Assembly (NCBI RefSeq): GCF_017676345.1
Contig: NZ_JAFFZM010000014.1
Span: 1 to 64,000 of the forward strand
Origin: Streptomyces smyrnaeus
Lineage (GTDB): Bacteria > Actinomycetota > Actinomycetes > Streptomycetales > Streptomycetaceae
Direction of reading: 5' to 3'
Length of the DNA: 64,000 nt
The position numbers were made by a program, and so were the translations under genes. Of the stretch, positions 23,528 through 33,410 are shown one piece after another. The number at the start of each line of letters is the position of its first letter. Positions within the stretch are counted from its first letter, which is position 1. The notes under the pieces were generated by a model. The model ran no database searches and was not told the origin of the DNA. It was given only the letters and a program-made list of their open reading frames with translations.

Positions 23528-26373
23528 CGGACACCGGGCGCCCCGCCGTTCCAGGCGCTGCCCGGATCTCCTTCGGTATCCCCGCCCGGGGCTCCGTTCC
23601 CGCCGACGCCGCCGGGGTCGCCGCCGCCGGGGTCACCGGGGCCGCCTCCGTCCACCCCGCCGATCGCCGGGTCGCTCGGCGGCGGGCTGCTGGGCGGCTG
23701 GGTGGACGGGGGAGGCGACGAGGGACCCTCGGTCGGCTCCTCGGGCTGGGTCGGCTTGTCGCTCGGCTCGTCCGACGGTGCCTCGGAGCTCGGGTCGGAG
23801 CTGGACGGCGGCTGGGTGCCGGGCACGTTCCCTTTGCCCGCCGTCTCCAGGTCGAAGTCCTTGACCGGGCGGCCCTCCAGCGCCTTCTTCGTGTAGGCGC
23901 CCCAGATCTCCGCCGGGTAGCCGCCGCCGTTGACGCGCGGCTGGCCACCGGCCCCGTACAGCGGCTCCTGGACGGCCGTCTTGGGGTTCTGGCCCATCAC
24001 ACCGATGACGGTGGCCAGGTCCGGGGTGTAGCCCGCGAACCAGGCCGCCTTGTCCTCCTCGGCGGTACCGGTCTTACCGGCGGCCGGGCGACCGGCGGCC
24101 TGCGCCGCCGTTCCGGTACCGCCCTGGACGACGCTGCGCATCGTGGCCGTCGTGGAGTCGGCGGCGGCCCGGGGGACGGCCTGCTTGGGGTCGTGGTCGG
24201 GCAGGTTGACGACCTCGCCGCCCCGGGTGGCCTTCTGCACCATGCTGTAGTGGCCGTGCTTGCCGTGGTTGGCGAGCGTGGCGTACGCCTCGGCCATGTC
24301 CAGCGGCGAGGCCGTGGTGACGCCCAGCGCGATGGAGCCGTTCGGGGCCAGATTGGGCACGTTCTTGGAGATGCCCAGGTCGACGGCGGTCTCCACGACC
24401 TTCTTGGGGCCGACGTCGATACCCATCTGGGCGAAGACGCTGTTGACCGACTTGTCCATGGCGGTCGAGACGGGGATCTTCCCGTAGGAGCGCTGGTCCT
24501 CGTTCTCGGGCGCGTAGCCGGTGCCCTGGCCGTTGCTCACCACTTCGCGCTTGTTGGTGCCGTCGTAGATGGTGTTCGCGCGGATGGGCCGGCCGTCCTG
24601 GGTGGTGGACTTGTGCTGGATGGCCGCGGTGAACAGGAACGGCTTGAAGGTCGAGCCGACCTGGTAGTCCCGGCGGGTCGCGTTGTTCGTGTACTGCTTG
24701 GTGAAGCCGATCCCGCCGTACATCGCGACGACCTTGCCGGTCTTCGGGTCCACCGAGGCGCCGCCGGCGCGGACGTACCTGTCGACCTTGCGGTTCTTCT
24801 TGTCCAGCTTCGACATCAGCTTGTCGTCGACCGCGTCGCGCATGGCCTTCTGCTTCTTCGGCTGGAAGGTCGTGGTGATCCGGAAGCCGCCGGCCGCCAG
24901 CCGCTGCTCATCGATGATGTTGTTGTTGATGAGGTAGTTCTTGACCGCCCAGACCAGGTACCCGCGCTCCCCGGACATGTTCCGCGGCGGCTTGACGGGG
25001 TCCGGCTCGGGGAACTTCATCTTCGCCCGCTCGCCCTTGCCCAGCCAGCCCTCCTCGACCATGCCGTCCAGCACGTAGTTCCAGCGGGCGACGGCGCGGT
25101 CCTTGTTCTCCGGGTGGGCGCGGGTGTCGTAGGCGTTGGGCGAGTTGACCAGCGCGGCCAGATAGGCGCCCTCGGCCGTGGTCAGCTCGCTGACGTCCTT
25201 GCCGTAGTAGGCGTGCGCCGCCGACTGGATGCCGTAGGCGTTGCGGCCGAAGTAGCTGGTGTTGAGGTAGCCCTGCAGGATGTCGTTCTTGCTGACCTCG
25301 TTGTCCAGCTTCAGCGCGATGAAGAACTCCTTGGCCTTACGGGTGACCGTCTGGTCCTGGCTCAGGTAGTAGTTCTTCACGTACTGCTGGGTGATCGTCG
25401 AGCCGGACTGGCGCTCCCCACCGGTGATCATGTTCCAGCCGGCGCGGGCCATCGCCTGCGGGTCGACCGCGGACTCGTTGTAGAAGTCGCGGTCCTCGGC
25501 GGCCAGCACCGCGTGCTGGGCCTTCTTCGGCACCTGACCGAGTGTGACGTTCTCGCGGTTGATCTCGCCGTCCCGGGCGATCTGGGTGCCGTCCGCGTAC
25601 AGGAAGACGTTGGTCTGCGCCGCCGCGGCCTTGTTCGGAGCAGGGATGCTCACCAGCAGATAGCCGGCGACCAGCGCGCCCGACACCAGCAGGACGACCA
25701 GCAGTACGCCGCCCAGCACCATCCGCCAGGTGGGCAGCAGCCGGCGCCAGCCGGTGCGGCGGCGCTTCTGCTTCTTCTCCAGCTTCGCTGCCTTCTTCGC
25801 GGCCTTCTTGGCTTCCTTGGCGCTCATGCCGTCGTCCGCGGCGGAGGTGTTCTCCATGAGGCTGCCGCTCTCCTCGGGTGGGGTGCTGTCCCCGCCCGGT
25901 CCGTGCCCCACGGGCATGGCGGCCGTCTGGTCCGCACCGGCCGGTGGCGGCGGTACGGGCGGGGTGGGCGCCGCCGGCGAAGCGGACTGCTGGGACGAAG
26001 CAGGCGGCTCGCTCGGCGCGGGCTTGTCCGGTACTGCGGGCTGCTCGCTCGGCGCCGGCCCCTCGCTCCCGTCCGGGGCGGGCTGCTCGGGCCGGTCGGA
26101 CCGCGCGGGCTGCTGGGGTGCGGATATCGGCCCCTCGCCCCGGTCGGCAGGCTGCTGCTCGCTCCCGCCGTCGCCCTTCGGCGGGCCGCCCTGACCGACG
26201 GGTCCCTTCCCGGCCTTGTCAGCGGAACTGCTTCCGGGCTGGTTCGTGCTGCTGCCCGGGGCCCCCGCGCTCTTCCCCGCGGCCCCGGCGGGCTTCTCCT
26301 GGGGGGTCTGCTCTGGCGGGCCGTCCGACTCCGGCTCCCGGCCTTCGGCGTCGCTGTTCGGCTCGTCACTCAT
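23518..26373 (-). CDS. Class A penicillin-binding protein (bifunctional glycosyltransferase/transpeptidase)
   Basis: The 951-residue enzyme polymerises and cross-links peptidoglycan. ATG 26373 is chosen for its AGGAG site and for the MSDEP start; the longer frame is leader. Residues 1-175 are disordered and Pro/Ser/Glu-rich, followed by a Lys/Ala-rich patch. A membrane anchor (218-242) precedes the GT51 domain, with catalytic Glu293 in AAEDRDFYNE and GSTITQQYVKN. The transpeptidase has Ser574 (GSTFKPF), Ser642-Val-Asn (KSVNSVFAQ) and Lys767-Thr-Gly (GKTGTAEE). A Pro/Ser/Glu then Gly/Pro/Asp tail of about 110 residues ends in VRRW. There is no visible PASTA domain. Confidence 0.96.
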   Translation of the reverse strand: MSDEPNSDAEGREPESDGPPEQTPQEKPAGAAGKSAGAPGSSTNQPGSSSADKAGKGPVGQGGPPKGDGGSEQQPADRGEGPISAPQQPARSDRPEQPAPDGSEGPAPSEQPAVPDKPAPSEPPASSQQSASPAAPTPPVPPPPAGADQTAAMPVGHGPGGDSTPPEESGSLMENTSAADDGMSAKEAKKAAKKAAKLEKKQKRRRTGWRRLLPTWRMVLGGVLLVVLLVSGALVAGYLLVSIPAPNKAAAAQTNVFLYADGTQIARDGEINRENVTLGQVPKKAQHAVLAAEDRDFYNESAVDPQAMARAGWNMITGGERQSGSTITQQYVKNYYLSQDQTVTRKAKEFFIALKLDNEVSKNDILQGYLNTSYFGRNAYGIQSAAHAYYGKDVSELTTAEGAYLAALVNSPNAYDTRAHPENKDRAVARWNYVLDGMVEEGWLGKGERAKMKFPEPDPVKPPRNMSGERGYLVWAVKNYLINNNIIDEQRLAAGGFRITTTFQPKKQKAMRDAVDDKLMSKLDKKNRKVDRYVRAGGASVDPKTGKVVAMYGGIGFTKQYTNNATRRDYQVGSTFKPFLFTAAIQHKSTTQDGRPIRANTIYDGTNKREVVSNGQGTGYAPENEDQRSYGKIPVSTAMDKSVNSVFAQMGIDVGPKKVVETAVDLGISKNVPNLAPNGSIALGVTTASPLDMAEAYATLANHGKHGHYSMVQKATRGGEVVNLPDHDPKQAVPRAAADSTTATMRSVVQGGTGTAAQAAGRPAAGKTGTAEEDKAAWFAGYTPDLATVIGVMGQNPKTAVQEPLYGAGGQPRVNGGGYPAEIWGAYTKKALEGRPVKDFDLETAGKGNVPGTQPPSSSDPSSEAPSDEPSDKPTQPEEPTEGPSSPPPSTQPPSSPPPSDPAIGGVDGGGPGDPGGGDPGGVGGNGAPGGDTEGDPGSAWNGGAPGVRRW

Positions 26374-26591
26374 GTCTGCAGGGACTCCTCGTCCAATGGC
26401 GGGCGATGCTGGTACGCCCCGTAGAACACTGTCGCACCCTCCGCACCGGAGAACGCCCTGGGGGCCGTAGCCCGGCCCGGTGGATATTCGATGGTCGTCC
26501 ACCCGGCCCGTGAGCTAGGCTCCCTGGCTTCGCTCGCGCACGGTGTTCGCACGGAAGTGCTATGGGAAAGACGGTGAAGGAGCTCGAAAGG

Positions 26592-27398
26592 ATGCATCTG
26601 CTCCGTCTCAATTTCGCCGTAGCCCTCAGCGGCTTCCGGCGCTACGCCACCTACCGCGTCGCCACGGCGGCCGGCGTCTTCACCAACACCGTCTTCGGCT
26701 TCATTCTCGCCTATACCTTCATCGCCCTGTGGCACGAGCGCCCCCACCTGGGCGGTTACGACCAGAGCCAGGCGCTGACCTTCGTGTGGATCGGTCAGGC
26801 GATGCTGGCCGGCGCGGCGCTGATGGGCGGCGGTTTCCAGGACGAGTTCCACGAGCGGATCAGGAACGGTGACGTCGCCATCGACCTGTACCGGCCGGTC
26901 GACCTTCAGCTGTGGTGGCTCGCCTCCGACCTGGGGCGGGCCGCCTTCCAGCTGCTGGGCCGGGGCGTGGCGCCGCTGGCCGTCGGGGCGCTCGCCTTCG
27001 ATCTGGCGCTGCCCTCCTCCCCGTGGGTGTGGTTGCGGTTCCTGCTGGCCGTCTGGCTGGCCGTCGTGGTCAGCTTCGCGCTGCGCTACCTGTTCGCGCT
27101 GTGCGGCTTCTGGCTGCTGGACGCGACCGGACTGAACGCCCTGTCCACGCTGCTGAGCCTCTTCTTCTCCGGGATGCTGCTGCCGCTGACCGTCTTCCCC
27201 GGTGCCTTCGGCGAGGTGGCGCGCCTGCTGCCGTGGTCGGCCACGCTGCAGGTGCCCGCCGACGTACTGCTGGGCACCCATCCGGGCGGCTCGGCGGCCG
27301 GGCTCGCCTTCCAGGCGGGATGGGCGCTGGTGCTGCTGGCCGCGGGGCGCGCGCTGCAGACCGCCGCGACCCGCAAGGTGGTGGTCCAGGGTGGCTGA
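26592..27398 (+). CDS. ABC-2 family exporter permease, first subunit
   Basis: ATG 26592 (MHLLRLNFAVALSGFRRYATYR) has AAGGAG 9 bases upstream; an in-frame ATG at 26562 also exists. The 268-residue protein has six predicted membrane segments and belongs to the ABC-2 permeases of the DUF990 type (YATYRVATAAGVFTNTVFGFI near the start, DLYRPVDLQLWWLASDLGR in the cytoplasmic loop). It heads a three-gene operon with a second permease and an ATPase that overlap or nearly touch. The exported substrate is unknown. Confidence 0.9.
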   Translation: MHLLRLNFAVALSGFRRYATYRVATAAGVFTNTVFGFILAYTFIALWHERPHLGGYDQSQALTFVWIGQAMLAGAALMGGGFQDEFHERIRNGDVAIDLYRPVDLQLWWLASDLGRAAFQLLGRGVAPLAVGALAFDLALPSSPWVWLRFLLAVWLAVVVSFALRYLFALCGFWLLDATGLNALSTLLSLFFSGMLLPLTVFPGAFGEVARLLPWSATLQVPADVLLGTHPGGSAAGLAFQAGWALVLLAAGRALQTAATRKVVVQGG

Positions 27399-28236
27399 CG
27401 GAACGCCGCGGCCCCGGGCGGTGCTGGGCGATGCGGTCTGGGGGGTACGGGCCTACGGCTTCATCGTGGCGATGTGGGTGCGCTCGACGATGGCCTACCG
27501 GGCCTCGTTCGCGATGATGCTGGCGGCGAACTTCGCGACGACCTTCCTCGACTTCGCCGCCATCATGATCATGTTCTCGCAGGTCGACGCGCTGGGCGGC
27601 TTCACGCTGCCCGAGGTCGCCTTCCTCTACGGCACCTCCTGTGTCGCCTTCGGCCTGTCCGACCTGCTGCTGGGCACGGCGGAGCGGGTCGGCCGCCGGG
27701 TGCGCGACGGCACGATGGACGTCCTGCTGACCCGCCCTGTCCCCGTCCTCAGCCAACTCGCCGCCGACCGGTTCGCGCTGCGCAGGCTGGGCCGGATCAT
27801 CCAGGGCTCGCTGGTGCTGGGCTGGGCCGTACTCCGGCTCGACCTGGACTGGACGCCGGGCAGGGTGGCGCTGCTCTTCTCCATGGTGCTGAGCGGCGCC
27901 GCCATCTTCGGCTGTGTGTTCGTCCTCGGCGGTGCCTTCCAGTTCTGGGCGCAGGACGCCTCGGAGGTGCAGAACGCCTTCACCTACGGCGGTACGACGC
28001 TGCTCCAGTACCCACCCACCGTCTTCGGCAAGGAACTGGTGCGCGGTGTGACGTTCGTGGTGCCGCTGGCCTTCGTCAACTGGCTACCCGCGCTGCGTCT
28101 GCTGGGCCGGGACGATCCGCTCGGGCTGCCGGGCGGCCTCGACTTCGCCTCCCCCGCCGTCGCGCTGCTGTGCTGCGCGGTGACGGGTCTGGTGTGGCGG
28201 GCGGGGCTGCGCGCGTACCGCAGCACAGGAAGCTGA
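27391..28236 (+). CDS. ABC-2 family exporter permease, second subunit
   Basis: GTG 27391 overlaps the stop of the preceding permease by 8 bases, indicating translational coupling. The 281-residue product has six predicted membrane segments and the matching loop motif DGTMDVLLTRPVPVLSQLAADRFALRRLGR, which parallels the DLYRP loop of the first subunit. It is a homologue of that subunit and should form a heterodimeric exporter with it. Confidence 0.9.
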   Translation: MADGTPRPRAVLGDAVWGVRAYGFIVAMWVRSTMAYRASFAMMLAANFATTFLDFAAIMIMFSQVDALGGFTLPEVAFLYGTSCVAFGLSDLLLGTAERVGRRVRDGTMDVLLTRPVPVLSQLAADRFALRRLGRIIQGSLVLGWAVLRLDLDWTPGRVALLFSMVLSGAAIFGCVFVLGGAFQFWAQDASEVQNAFTYGGTTLLQYPPTVFGKELVRGVTFVVPLAFVNWLPALRLLGRDDPLGLPGGLDFASPAVALLCCAVTGLVWRAGLRAYRSTGS

Positions 28237-28254
28237 CGGAAGGAAGTGGGAGCT

Positions 28255-29220
28255 GTGAGCGACGGGGACGGCGAGTTCATCGATGTCCGGGAGCTGACCA
28301 AGACGTTCACGGTGCGCCGCAAAACCGGCCTGCTGCGCCGTACGGCCACTCAGGTGCACGCTGTCGACGGGATCTCCTTCGCGCTCCGGCGCGGGGAGAT
28401 GGTGGGCTTCATCGGGCCCAACGGGGCCGGCAAGTCGACCACCATCAAGATGCTCACCGGCATCCTCACCCCGACCGATGGAAGCCTGCGGGTGGCCGGG
28501 GTCGACCCCTGGCAGGAGCGCACCCGGCTGGTGCGGCGCATCGGCGTGGTCTTCGGGCAGCGCACCACCCTGTGGTGGGACCTGCCGCTGCGGGACTCCT
28601 ACGGACTGGTCCGCCGTATGTACCGCATCCCGCGGGCCCGCTTCGAGGAGAACCTGGCCCGCTGCGTGGAGCTGCTGGAGCTGGGCGACCTGCTGGATGT
28701 GCCGGTACGGCAGCTCTCCCTGGGGCAGCGGATGCGCGGCGACATCACCGCCGCGCTGCTGCACGATCCCGATGTGCTCTACCTGGACGAGCCCACCATC
28801 GGCCTGGATGTGGTCAGCAAGGCCCGGGTGCGCCGGTTCCTGGTCGCCCTCAACGCCGAGCTGGGTACCACCGTGCTGCTGACCACCCATGATCTGAGCG
28901 ACATCGAACACCTGTGCAAGCGGGTCGTGGTCATCGACCACGGCCGCCTCGTGTACGACGGCCTCCTCTCCGGCCTGCACGAGGTGGGGCGCGGTGAGCG
29001 CACCCTCGTGGTCGACCTGGAACGTGAGCTGCCCCCCATCGAGGGCATTCCCGGCGCTCGCACGGTGCGCACCGAGGGGCCGCGCCAATGGCTGGCCTTC
29101 CCCGCCTCCGCCAGCGCCGCGCCCCTGGTCTCCCAGCTGGCGGCCGACTACCCGCTGGTGGATCTGTCCCTCCGCGAGCCGGCCATCGAGGACGTCATCG
29201 CCCGGATGTACGCGGGCTGA
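28255..29220 (+). CDS. ABC exporter ATP-binding subunit
   Basis: The 321-residue ATPase powers the two preceding permeases. It shows Walker A GPNGAGKST (residues 54-62), signature LSLGQRMRGD (from 155), Walker B VLYLDEP (174-180), and the switch His212 (TTHD). The C-terminal 90 residues are the accessory domain of ABC-2-type ATPases. The degenerate signature (LSLGQ in place of LSGGQ) is usual in this subgroup. GTG 28255 has the purine-rich GGAAGGAAGTGGGAG upstream. Confidence 0.95.
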   Translation: MSDGDGEFIDVRELTKTFTVRRKTGLLRRTATQVHAVDGISFALRRGEMVGFIGPNGAGKSTTIKMLTGILTPTDGSLRVAGVDPWQERTRLVRRIGVVFGQRTTLWWDLPLRDSYGLVRRMYRIPRARFEENLARCVELLELGDLLDVPVRQLSLGQRMRGDITAALLHDPDVLYLDEPTIGLDVVSKARVRRFLVALNAELGTTVLLTTHDLSDIEHLCKRVVVIDHGRLVYDGLLSGLHEVGRGERTLVVDLERELPPIEGIPGARTVRTEGPRQWLAFPASASAAPLVSQLAADYPLVDLSLREPAIEDVIARMYAG

Positions 29221-29271
29221 GGACCCGGCGCGACGAAGCCGCCGGGCTCGTCCTTGCCGCCGGGCCCGCCC

Positions 29272-30582
29272 TCACAGCTTCGCCGGGCGCGAGCCCTTCA
29301 GCGTCTTCAGGTCCAGGGCCTGGGCCATGGCCTGGTACCCGTTGTCGCTCGGGTGCAGATGGTCGCCCGAGTCGTAGGCCGCACGCAGCCGCTCCGGGTG
29401 CGCGGGGTCCCGCAGGGCGGCGTCGAAGTCGACGACGTCGTCGTACACCTTCCCCTTGCGGATCTCGGCGTTGACGGCCTGCCGCACGGCCTCCATCCGA
29501 GGGGTGTAGCCGCGGTGGCCGCCGAACGGGGTGAGGGTGCCGCCGACGACGCGCAGGCCCCGCGCGTGCGCCTGGCGCACCAGGTCCCGCAGGCCGTTGA
29601 CGATCCGCTGCGGATCGCGCTGGCGGGGCGGCTTGATGATGTCGTTGAGGCCCATCTCCACGACGACGACCTTCACACCGGTGCGGGAGAGCACATCGCG
29701 GTTCATCCGCGACAGCGCGCTCGGCCCGTTGTTGGGCGAGAACTTGCTGCCGTCGACCAGGACCCGGTTACCGCTGATGCCCGAGTTGAGGACGCTCAGC
29801 CGGGGCGCGTCGCGCTCGGTGCGCAGCCGCTCGGCGAGGAAGTCGGTCCAGCGCCGGTTGGCGCCGGGGCTGGAGGTGATGCCGTCCGTGATCGAGTCGC
29901 CCAGCACCGCCACGGCGCCCTCGGTCTCGGAGCTCCACACGTCGACACCGGTGAGATAGCGCCAGTACGGGCTCTGCTGGTCGAAGGCGGTGCCCGAGGT
30001 GTCCTCGGCGCGGTCGCCCGCGGCCACATAGCTGGTCTGCCGGGCGTACGGGTGGTAGGTGACAGGACCCGAGGGGGTGGGCGAGTAGGTGGTGACCAGC
30101 AGGTCGGCGGCGGGCGGCACGTTCAGCCGTACCGCGTCGCTGGTGACCTCGCCCCCGGCCGGGATGGTGACCGAGGACTTGTTGCCGAAGGTGAGGCGGC
30201 GCATGCTGCCGGCCGCGGCCGTGGGGTTGCTCGGGGCCGCGGCGAGGGCGACGCTCGCGTGGGTGATGGTCAGCGGGCGGTTGCCGAACAGATTGGACAG
30301 CTGGACACGGGCCTGGGTGCCGCCCACGGAGGTGTGCACGACGTTCCGTATCGACATGTTCGCGAAGCCGTCCCGCGAGCGCGGTTCGGCCGCCGCGGGC
30401 GCCGCGGCCCAGGTGCCGACCCAGTTGCCCGAGGAGGCGGGTGCGGCCGAGTTGCGTGCCTGGGGTGAATTCTCGTCCAGCCCGTCGCCGTTGTTGCCCG
30501 CTCCGATGAATATCGCGGTCGAGACGAGGACCACGATCGCCGCCAGTCCGGCGAGCAGGGCATAGCCCATGTTCCTGGTCAC
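29272..30582 (-). CDS. Secreted or membrane-anchored SGNH/GDSL hydrolase
   Basis: GTG 30582 is chosen because GAGGAGA lies 10 bases upstream. The 436-residue protein has an N-terminal membrane segment (residues 5-27) and then an extracellular domain. SGNH blocks are clear: nucleophile Ser230 in AVLGDSITDG, Gly270 in GISGNR, Asn313 in MGLNDII and Asp407/His410 in GDHLHPSDNGY. The 200 residues before the SGNH core form a beta-rich accessory domain usual in this lipase/esterase subgroup. Probable role: hydrolysis of ester or acetyl groups on lipids or polysaccharides; the substrate is unknown. Confidence 0.92.
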   Translation of the reverse strand: MTRNMGYALLAGLAAIVVLVSTAIFIGAGNNGDGLDENSPQARNSAAPASSGNWVGTWAAAPAAAEPRSRDGFANMSIRNVVHTSVGGTQARVQLSNLFGNRPLTITHASVALAAAPSNPTAAAGSMRRLTFGNKSSVTIPAGGEVTSDAVRLNVPPAADLLVTTYSPTPSGPVTYHPYARQTSYVAAGDRAEDTSGTAFDQQSPYWRYLTGVDVWSSETEGAVAVLGDSITDGITSSPGANRRWTDFLAERLRTERDAPRLSVLNSGISGNRVLVDGSKFSPNNGPSALSRMNRDVLSRTGVKVVVVEMGLNDIIKPPRQRDPQRIVNGLRDLVRQAHARGLRVVGGTLTPFGGHRGYTPRMEAVRQAVNAEIRKGKVYDDVVDFDAALRDPAHPERLRAAYDSGDHLHPSDNGYQAMAQALDLKTLKGSRPAKL

Positions 30583-30922
30583 GCGCGATGGTTCTCCTCG
30601 GGCTGCACGGAGCCCGCCGGCTCCGGATGGTCTGCGGTGCCATGATCCCACGATCGGGGCACGGCGCCCGCTCGGGGGCCGTACGCCGGACGGGCAGTCG
30701 GTGGGCTTTCCCCCGGCACCTGGTCCTTGCTGATGTCGTTTCACTACCGCCGCTCACACAGACGCGGAACAGGCTTGCTCCGTTCCCTCCGATGTCCGGC
30801 AAGGGAGAATGTCCCTCCCCGGGCTCGAGGGCGGTTCGGGGCGGAAGGGGTACCCCGAAGCTCCGGAACGTCCGCCGGTGTCGGGGCGTGGCCAGGGGCG
30901 ATGCAGGGGGAGAGTGGATCGG
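30583..30922. other. Gene-free divergent region
   Basis: These 340 bases separate the divergent SGNH hydrolase and DUF445 genes. An AT-richer stretch (CTTGCTGATGTCGTTTCAC near 30726) is a plausible promoter area. I see no repeat, strong hairpin or recognisable operator. Confidence 0.3.
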
Positions 30923-32368
30923 ATGGAACCGATGACCCGGGGCGAGCGGACCGAGGGTGAGGATGCCCACGTGAGAGCGATCACACGCGGCCGTGCCGCA
31001 TCCCGGCAACTCCCCGGAGCCGGGGACGAGGCGCTACGCCACTCGGGTGCCGCCGGGGCTTCGGGTGCCGCCGGTGGTGCCGGAGGGCCGCGGGGGCCGG
31101 GCGGTGTCGGCGGTTTCACCCCCGCGGACGAGGAGCGGCGGCGCGGCGTACGGCGGATGAAGACCATCGCCACCGGGGCGCTGCTGTTGATGGCCACCGT
31201 CTTCGTGCTGGCCAAGTGGGCGGGGCACGCGGGCGCGGGCTCCTGGACCGGTTATGTGGCGGCTGCCGCCGAGGCCGGGATGGTGGGCGCGCTCGCCGAC
31301 TGGTTCGCGGTCACGGCGCTGTTCCGGCATCCGATGGGACTGCCGATCCCGCACACCGCGATCATTCCGACCAAGAAGGACCAACTCGGGCAGAGTCTCG
31401 GCGATTTCGTCGGGGAGAACTTCCTGTCCGCCGCTGTCGTCCGCGACCGGCTGCGTGCCGTCGGCATCAGCAGCAGGCTCGGCGCCTGGCTGGCACAGCC
31501 GGAGAACGCCGACCGGGTGACGGCCGAACTGTCCACCGCGCTGCGCGGGGCGCTGACCGTGCTGCGGGACTCCGACGTCCAGGCCGTCGTCAGCGAGGCC
31601 ATCACCCGCCGGGCCACCGCCAAGGAGGTGGCGCCGGGGCTCGGCACGATGCTGGAGAAGATCGTCGCGGACGGCGGCCACCGCCGGGTGGTCGATCTGG
31701 TGTGCACCCGGGCCGCCGAGTGGCTGCGTGAGCACGGCGACTCGGTCATGGGCGCGGTCACGGGGGGCGCGCCGGGCTGGACGCCGAAGTTCGTGGACCG
31801 GAAGGTCGGTGAACGTGTCTACCGCGAACTGCTGCGCTTCGTCACCGAGATGCGGGACATGCCCGACCACCCCGCGCGCGGCGCCGTGGACCGCTTTTTG
31901 ACCGACTTCGCCGCCGACCTGCAAAGCGACCCGGACACCCGAGCCCGGGTGGAGCGGCTGAAGAACGAGACGCTGGCCCGCGGCGAGGTGCAGGACCTGA
32001 TCGCCTCGGTGTGGGGCGCCGTGCGGGCCATGCTGGTGGCCGCCGCCGAGGACGAGCGCAGCGAACTGCGGGTCCGGGCCCGGACCGCGCTGCTGTCGCT
32101 GGGCAACCGGCTGGCCGCCGACGGGCGGCTGCGGTCGAAGGTGGACGGTTGGATCGAGGGCGCCGCCGTGCATCTGGTGACCACCTACCGGGAGGAGATC
32201 ACCTCGCTGATCTCGGAGACGGTCGCCGGCTGGGACGCCGAGCACACCTCGAAGAAGATCGAGGCCCATATCGGCCGGGATCTGCAGTTCATCCGGATCA
32301 ACGGCACAGTGGTCGGTTCGCTGGCCGGGCTGGCCATCTACACGGTGGCCCGGCTGTTCGGGGTGTAG
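30923..32368 (+). CDS. DUF445 family membrane protein
   Basis: The product belongs to the DUF445 (YjiN-like) family: a helical hairpin membrane anchor near the N-terminus (MKTIATGALLLMATVFVLAKWAG, then AAAAEAGMVGALADWFAVTALFRHPMGLPIPHTAIIP), a long helical domain, and a C-terminal membrane segment (GTVVGSLAGLAIYTVARLF). The ADWFAVTALFRHPMG motif is diagnostic. ATG 30923 is one of several possible starts (GGGGAGAG upstream; GTG 30971 is an alternative); the first 75 residues are low-complexity Gly/Ala/Arg. Biochemical function is unknown. Confidence 0.9.
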   Translation: MEPMTRGERTEGEDAHVRAITRGRAASRQLPGAGDEALRHSGAAGASGAAGGAGGPRGPGGVGGFTPADEERRRGVRRMKTIATGALLLMATVFVLAKWAGHAGAGSWTGYVAAAAEAGMVGALADWFAVTALFRHPMGLPIPHTAIIPTKKDQLGQSLGDFVGENFLSAAVVRDRLRAVGISSRLGAWLAQPENADRVTAELSTALRGALTVLRDSDVQAVVSEAITRRATAKEVAPGLGTMLEKIVADGGHRRVVDLVCTRAAEWLREHGDSVMGAVTGGAPGWTPKFVDRKVGERVYRELLRFVTEMRDMPDHPARGAVDRFLTDFAADLQSDPDTRARVERLKNETLARGEVQDLIASVWGAVRAMLVAAAEDERSELRVRARTALLSLGNRLAADGRLRSKVDGWIEGAAVHLVTTYREEITSLISETVAGWDAEHTSKKIEAHIGRDLQFIRINGTVVGSLAGLAIYTVARLFGV

Positions 32369-32484
32369 GTCCGGGTGGCCGTAGTTCCGTGACACGGAAG
32401 CTACGGTCCAGTACGTGAACGCTCTCTTGTGGTTCTGAACGCCCTCTTGGAGGATCAGCTGATTCGCCTGGGAGGGAGAGCGAC

Positions 32485-33354
32485 GTGAAACTGCTCCGCG
32501 TCGGACCTGCGGGAGCCGAGCGCCCCGCGCTGCTGGACGAGGACAACACCCTGCGCGACCTGTCGGGGATCGTTGCGGACATCGACCCCGCCCTGCTCGC
32601 GGACCCCGCCGCGCTCGACAGGGTGCGCGCGGCGGCCGCCGCCGGGAGACTGCCCGAGATGGCGGCGGCGGCCGAGCCGGAAGGAGCGCGGATCGGGCCG
32701 CCGCTGGCCCGGATCGGCAAGATCGTGTGCATCGGGCTGAACTTCCACGACCACGCCCGGGAGACCGGGGCAGCGGTGCCCGAGGAACCCATCGTCTTCA
32801 TGAAGGCGCCCGACACCGTCGTCGGCCCCCACGACACGGTGCTGATCCCGCGCGGCAGCGAGAAGACCGACTGGGAGGTCGAACTGGCCGTCGTCATCGG
32901 CCGCACCGCCCGCTGTCTGGACTCCCACGAGGAGGCACTCGCCCACGTCGCCGGGTACACCGTCGGCAACGACGTGTCCGAGCGGGCCTTCCAGATCGAG
33001 CGCGGCGGCCAGTGGGACAAGGGCAAGAACTGCGAGACCTTCAACCCGCTGGGCCCGTGGCTGGTGACGGCCGACGAGGTGCCCGACCCGCAGGCGCTGG
33101 AAATGCGCCTGTGGGTCAACGGGGAACTGCGGCAGGACGGCAGCACGGCGGACCAGATCTTCTCCGTCGCCGAAGTGGTGCGCTACCTCAGCCACTTCAT
33201 GACGCTGTATCCGGGCGACGTGGTCTCCACCGGCACCCCGGCCGGTGTCGCCATGGGCATGGCCGAGCCCAAGCCGTACCTGCGCGCCGGCGACGTCGTG
33301 GAACTGGAGATCGAGGGACTCGGCCGCCAACGCCAGGTCATGAAGTCGGCGTGA
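32485..33354 (+). CDS. Fumarylacetoacetate hydrolase family protein
   Basis: The 289-residue enzyme, from GTG 32485 with a GGGAGGGAG ribosome site, has the FAH fold with metal ligands Glu131 and Glu133 (DWEVELAVVIG) and Asp163 (GNDVSERAFQ), plus CIGLNFHDHARETG and STGTPAGVAMG. Such proteins act as ureidoglycolate lyases, acylpyruvate hydrolases or oxaloacetate decarboxylases. In Streptomyces genomes this version is commonly annotated only to family level, and the neighbours (Gfo/Idh/MocA, HAD) do not define a pathway. Confidence 0.93.
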   Translation: MKLLRVGPAGAERPALLDEDNTLRDLSGIVADIDPALLADPAALDRVRAAAAAGRLPEMAAAAEPEGARIGPPLARIGKIVCIGLNFHDHARETGAAVPEEPIVFMKAPDTVVGPHDTVLIPRGSEKTDWEVELAVVIGRTARCLDSHEEALAHVAGYTVGNDVSERAFQIERGGQWDKGKNCETFNPLGPWLVTADEVPDPQALEMRLWVNGELRQDGSTADQIFSVAEVVRYLSHFMTLYPGDVVSTGTPAGVAMGMAEPKPYLRAGDVVELEIEGLGRQRQVMKSA

Positions 33355-33410
33355 ACGCCTGCGCGGCGCGGGGGGGGGTACCCCCACGCGCGGACTGCCC
33401 AAGCGCGGCG

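Noticed and set aside
23407..26424. 1005-residue plus-strand ORF across the PBP gene
   Set aside because: It is antisense to a class A PBP with every catalytic motif, is composed of Arg/Gly/Val/Leu runs typical of GC-rich shadow frames, and shows no domain.
33370..33378. Run of nine G residues between the FAH and oxidoreductase genes
   Set aside because: A homopolymer in an intergenic GC-rich region; possible assembly uncertainty, but no frame or function depends on it.
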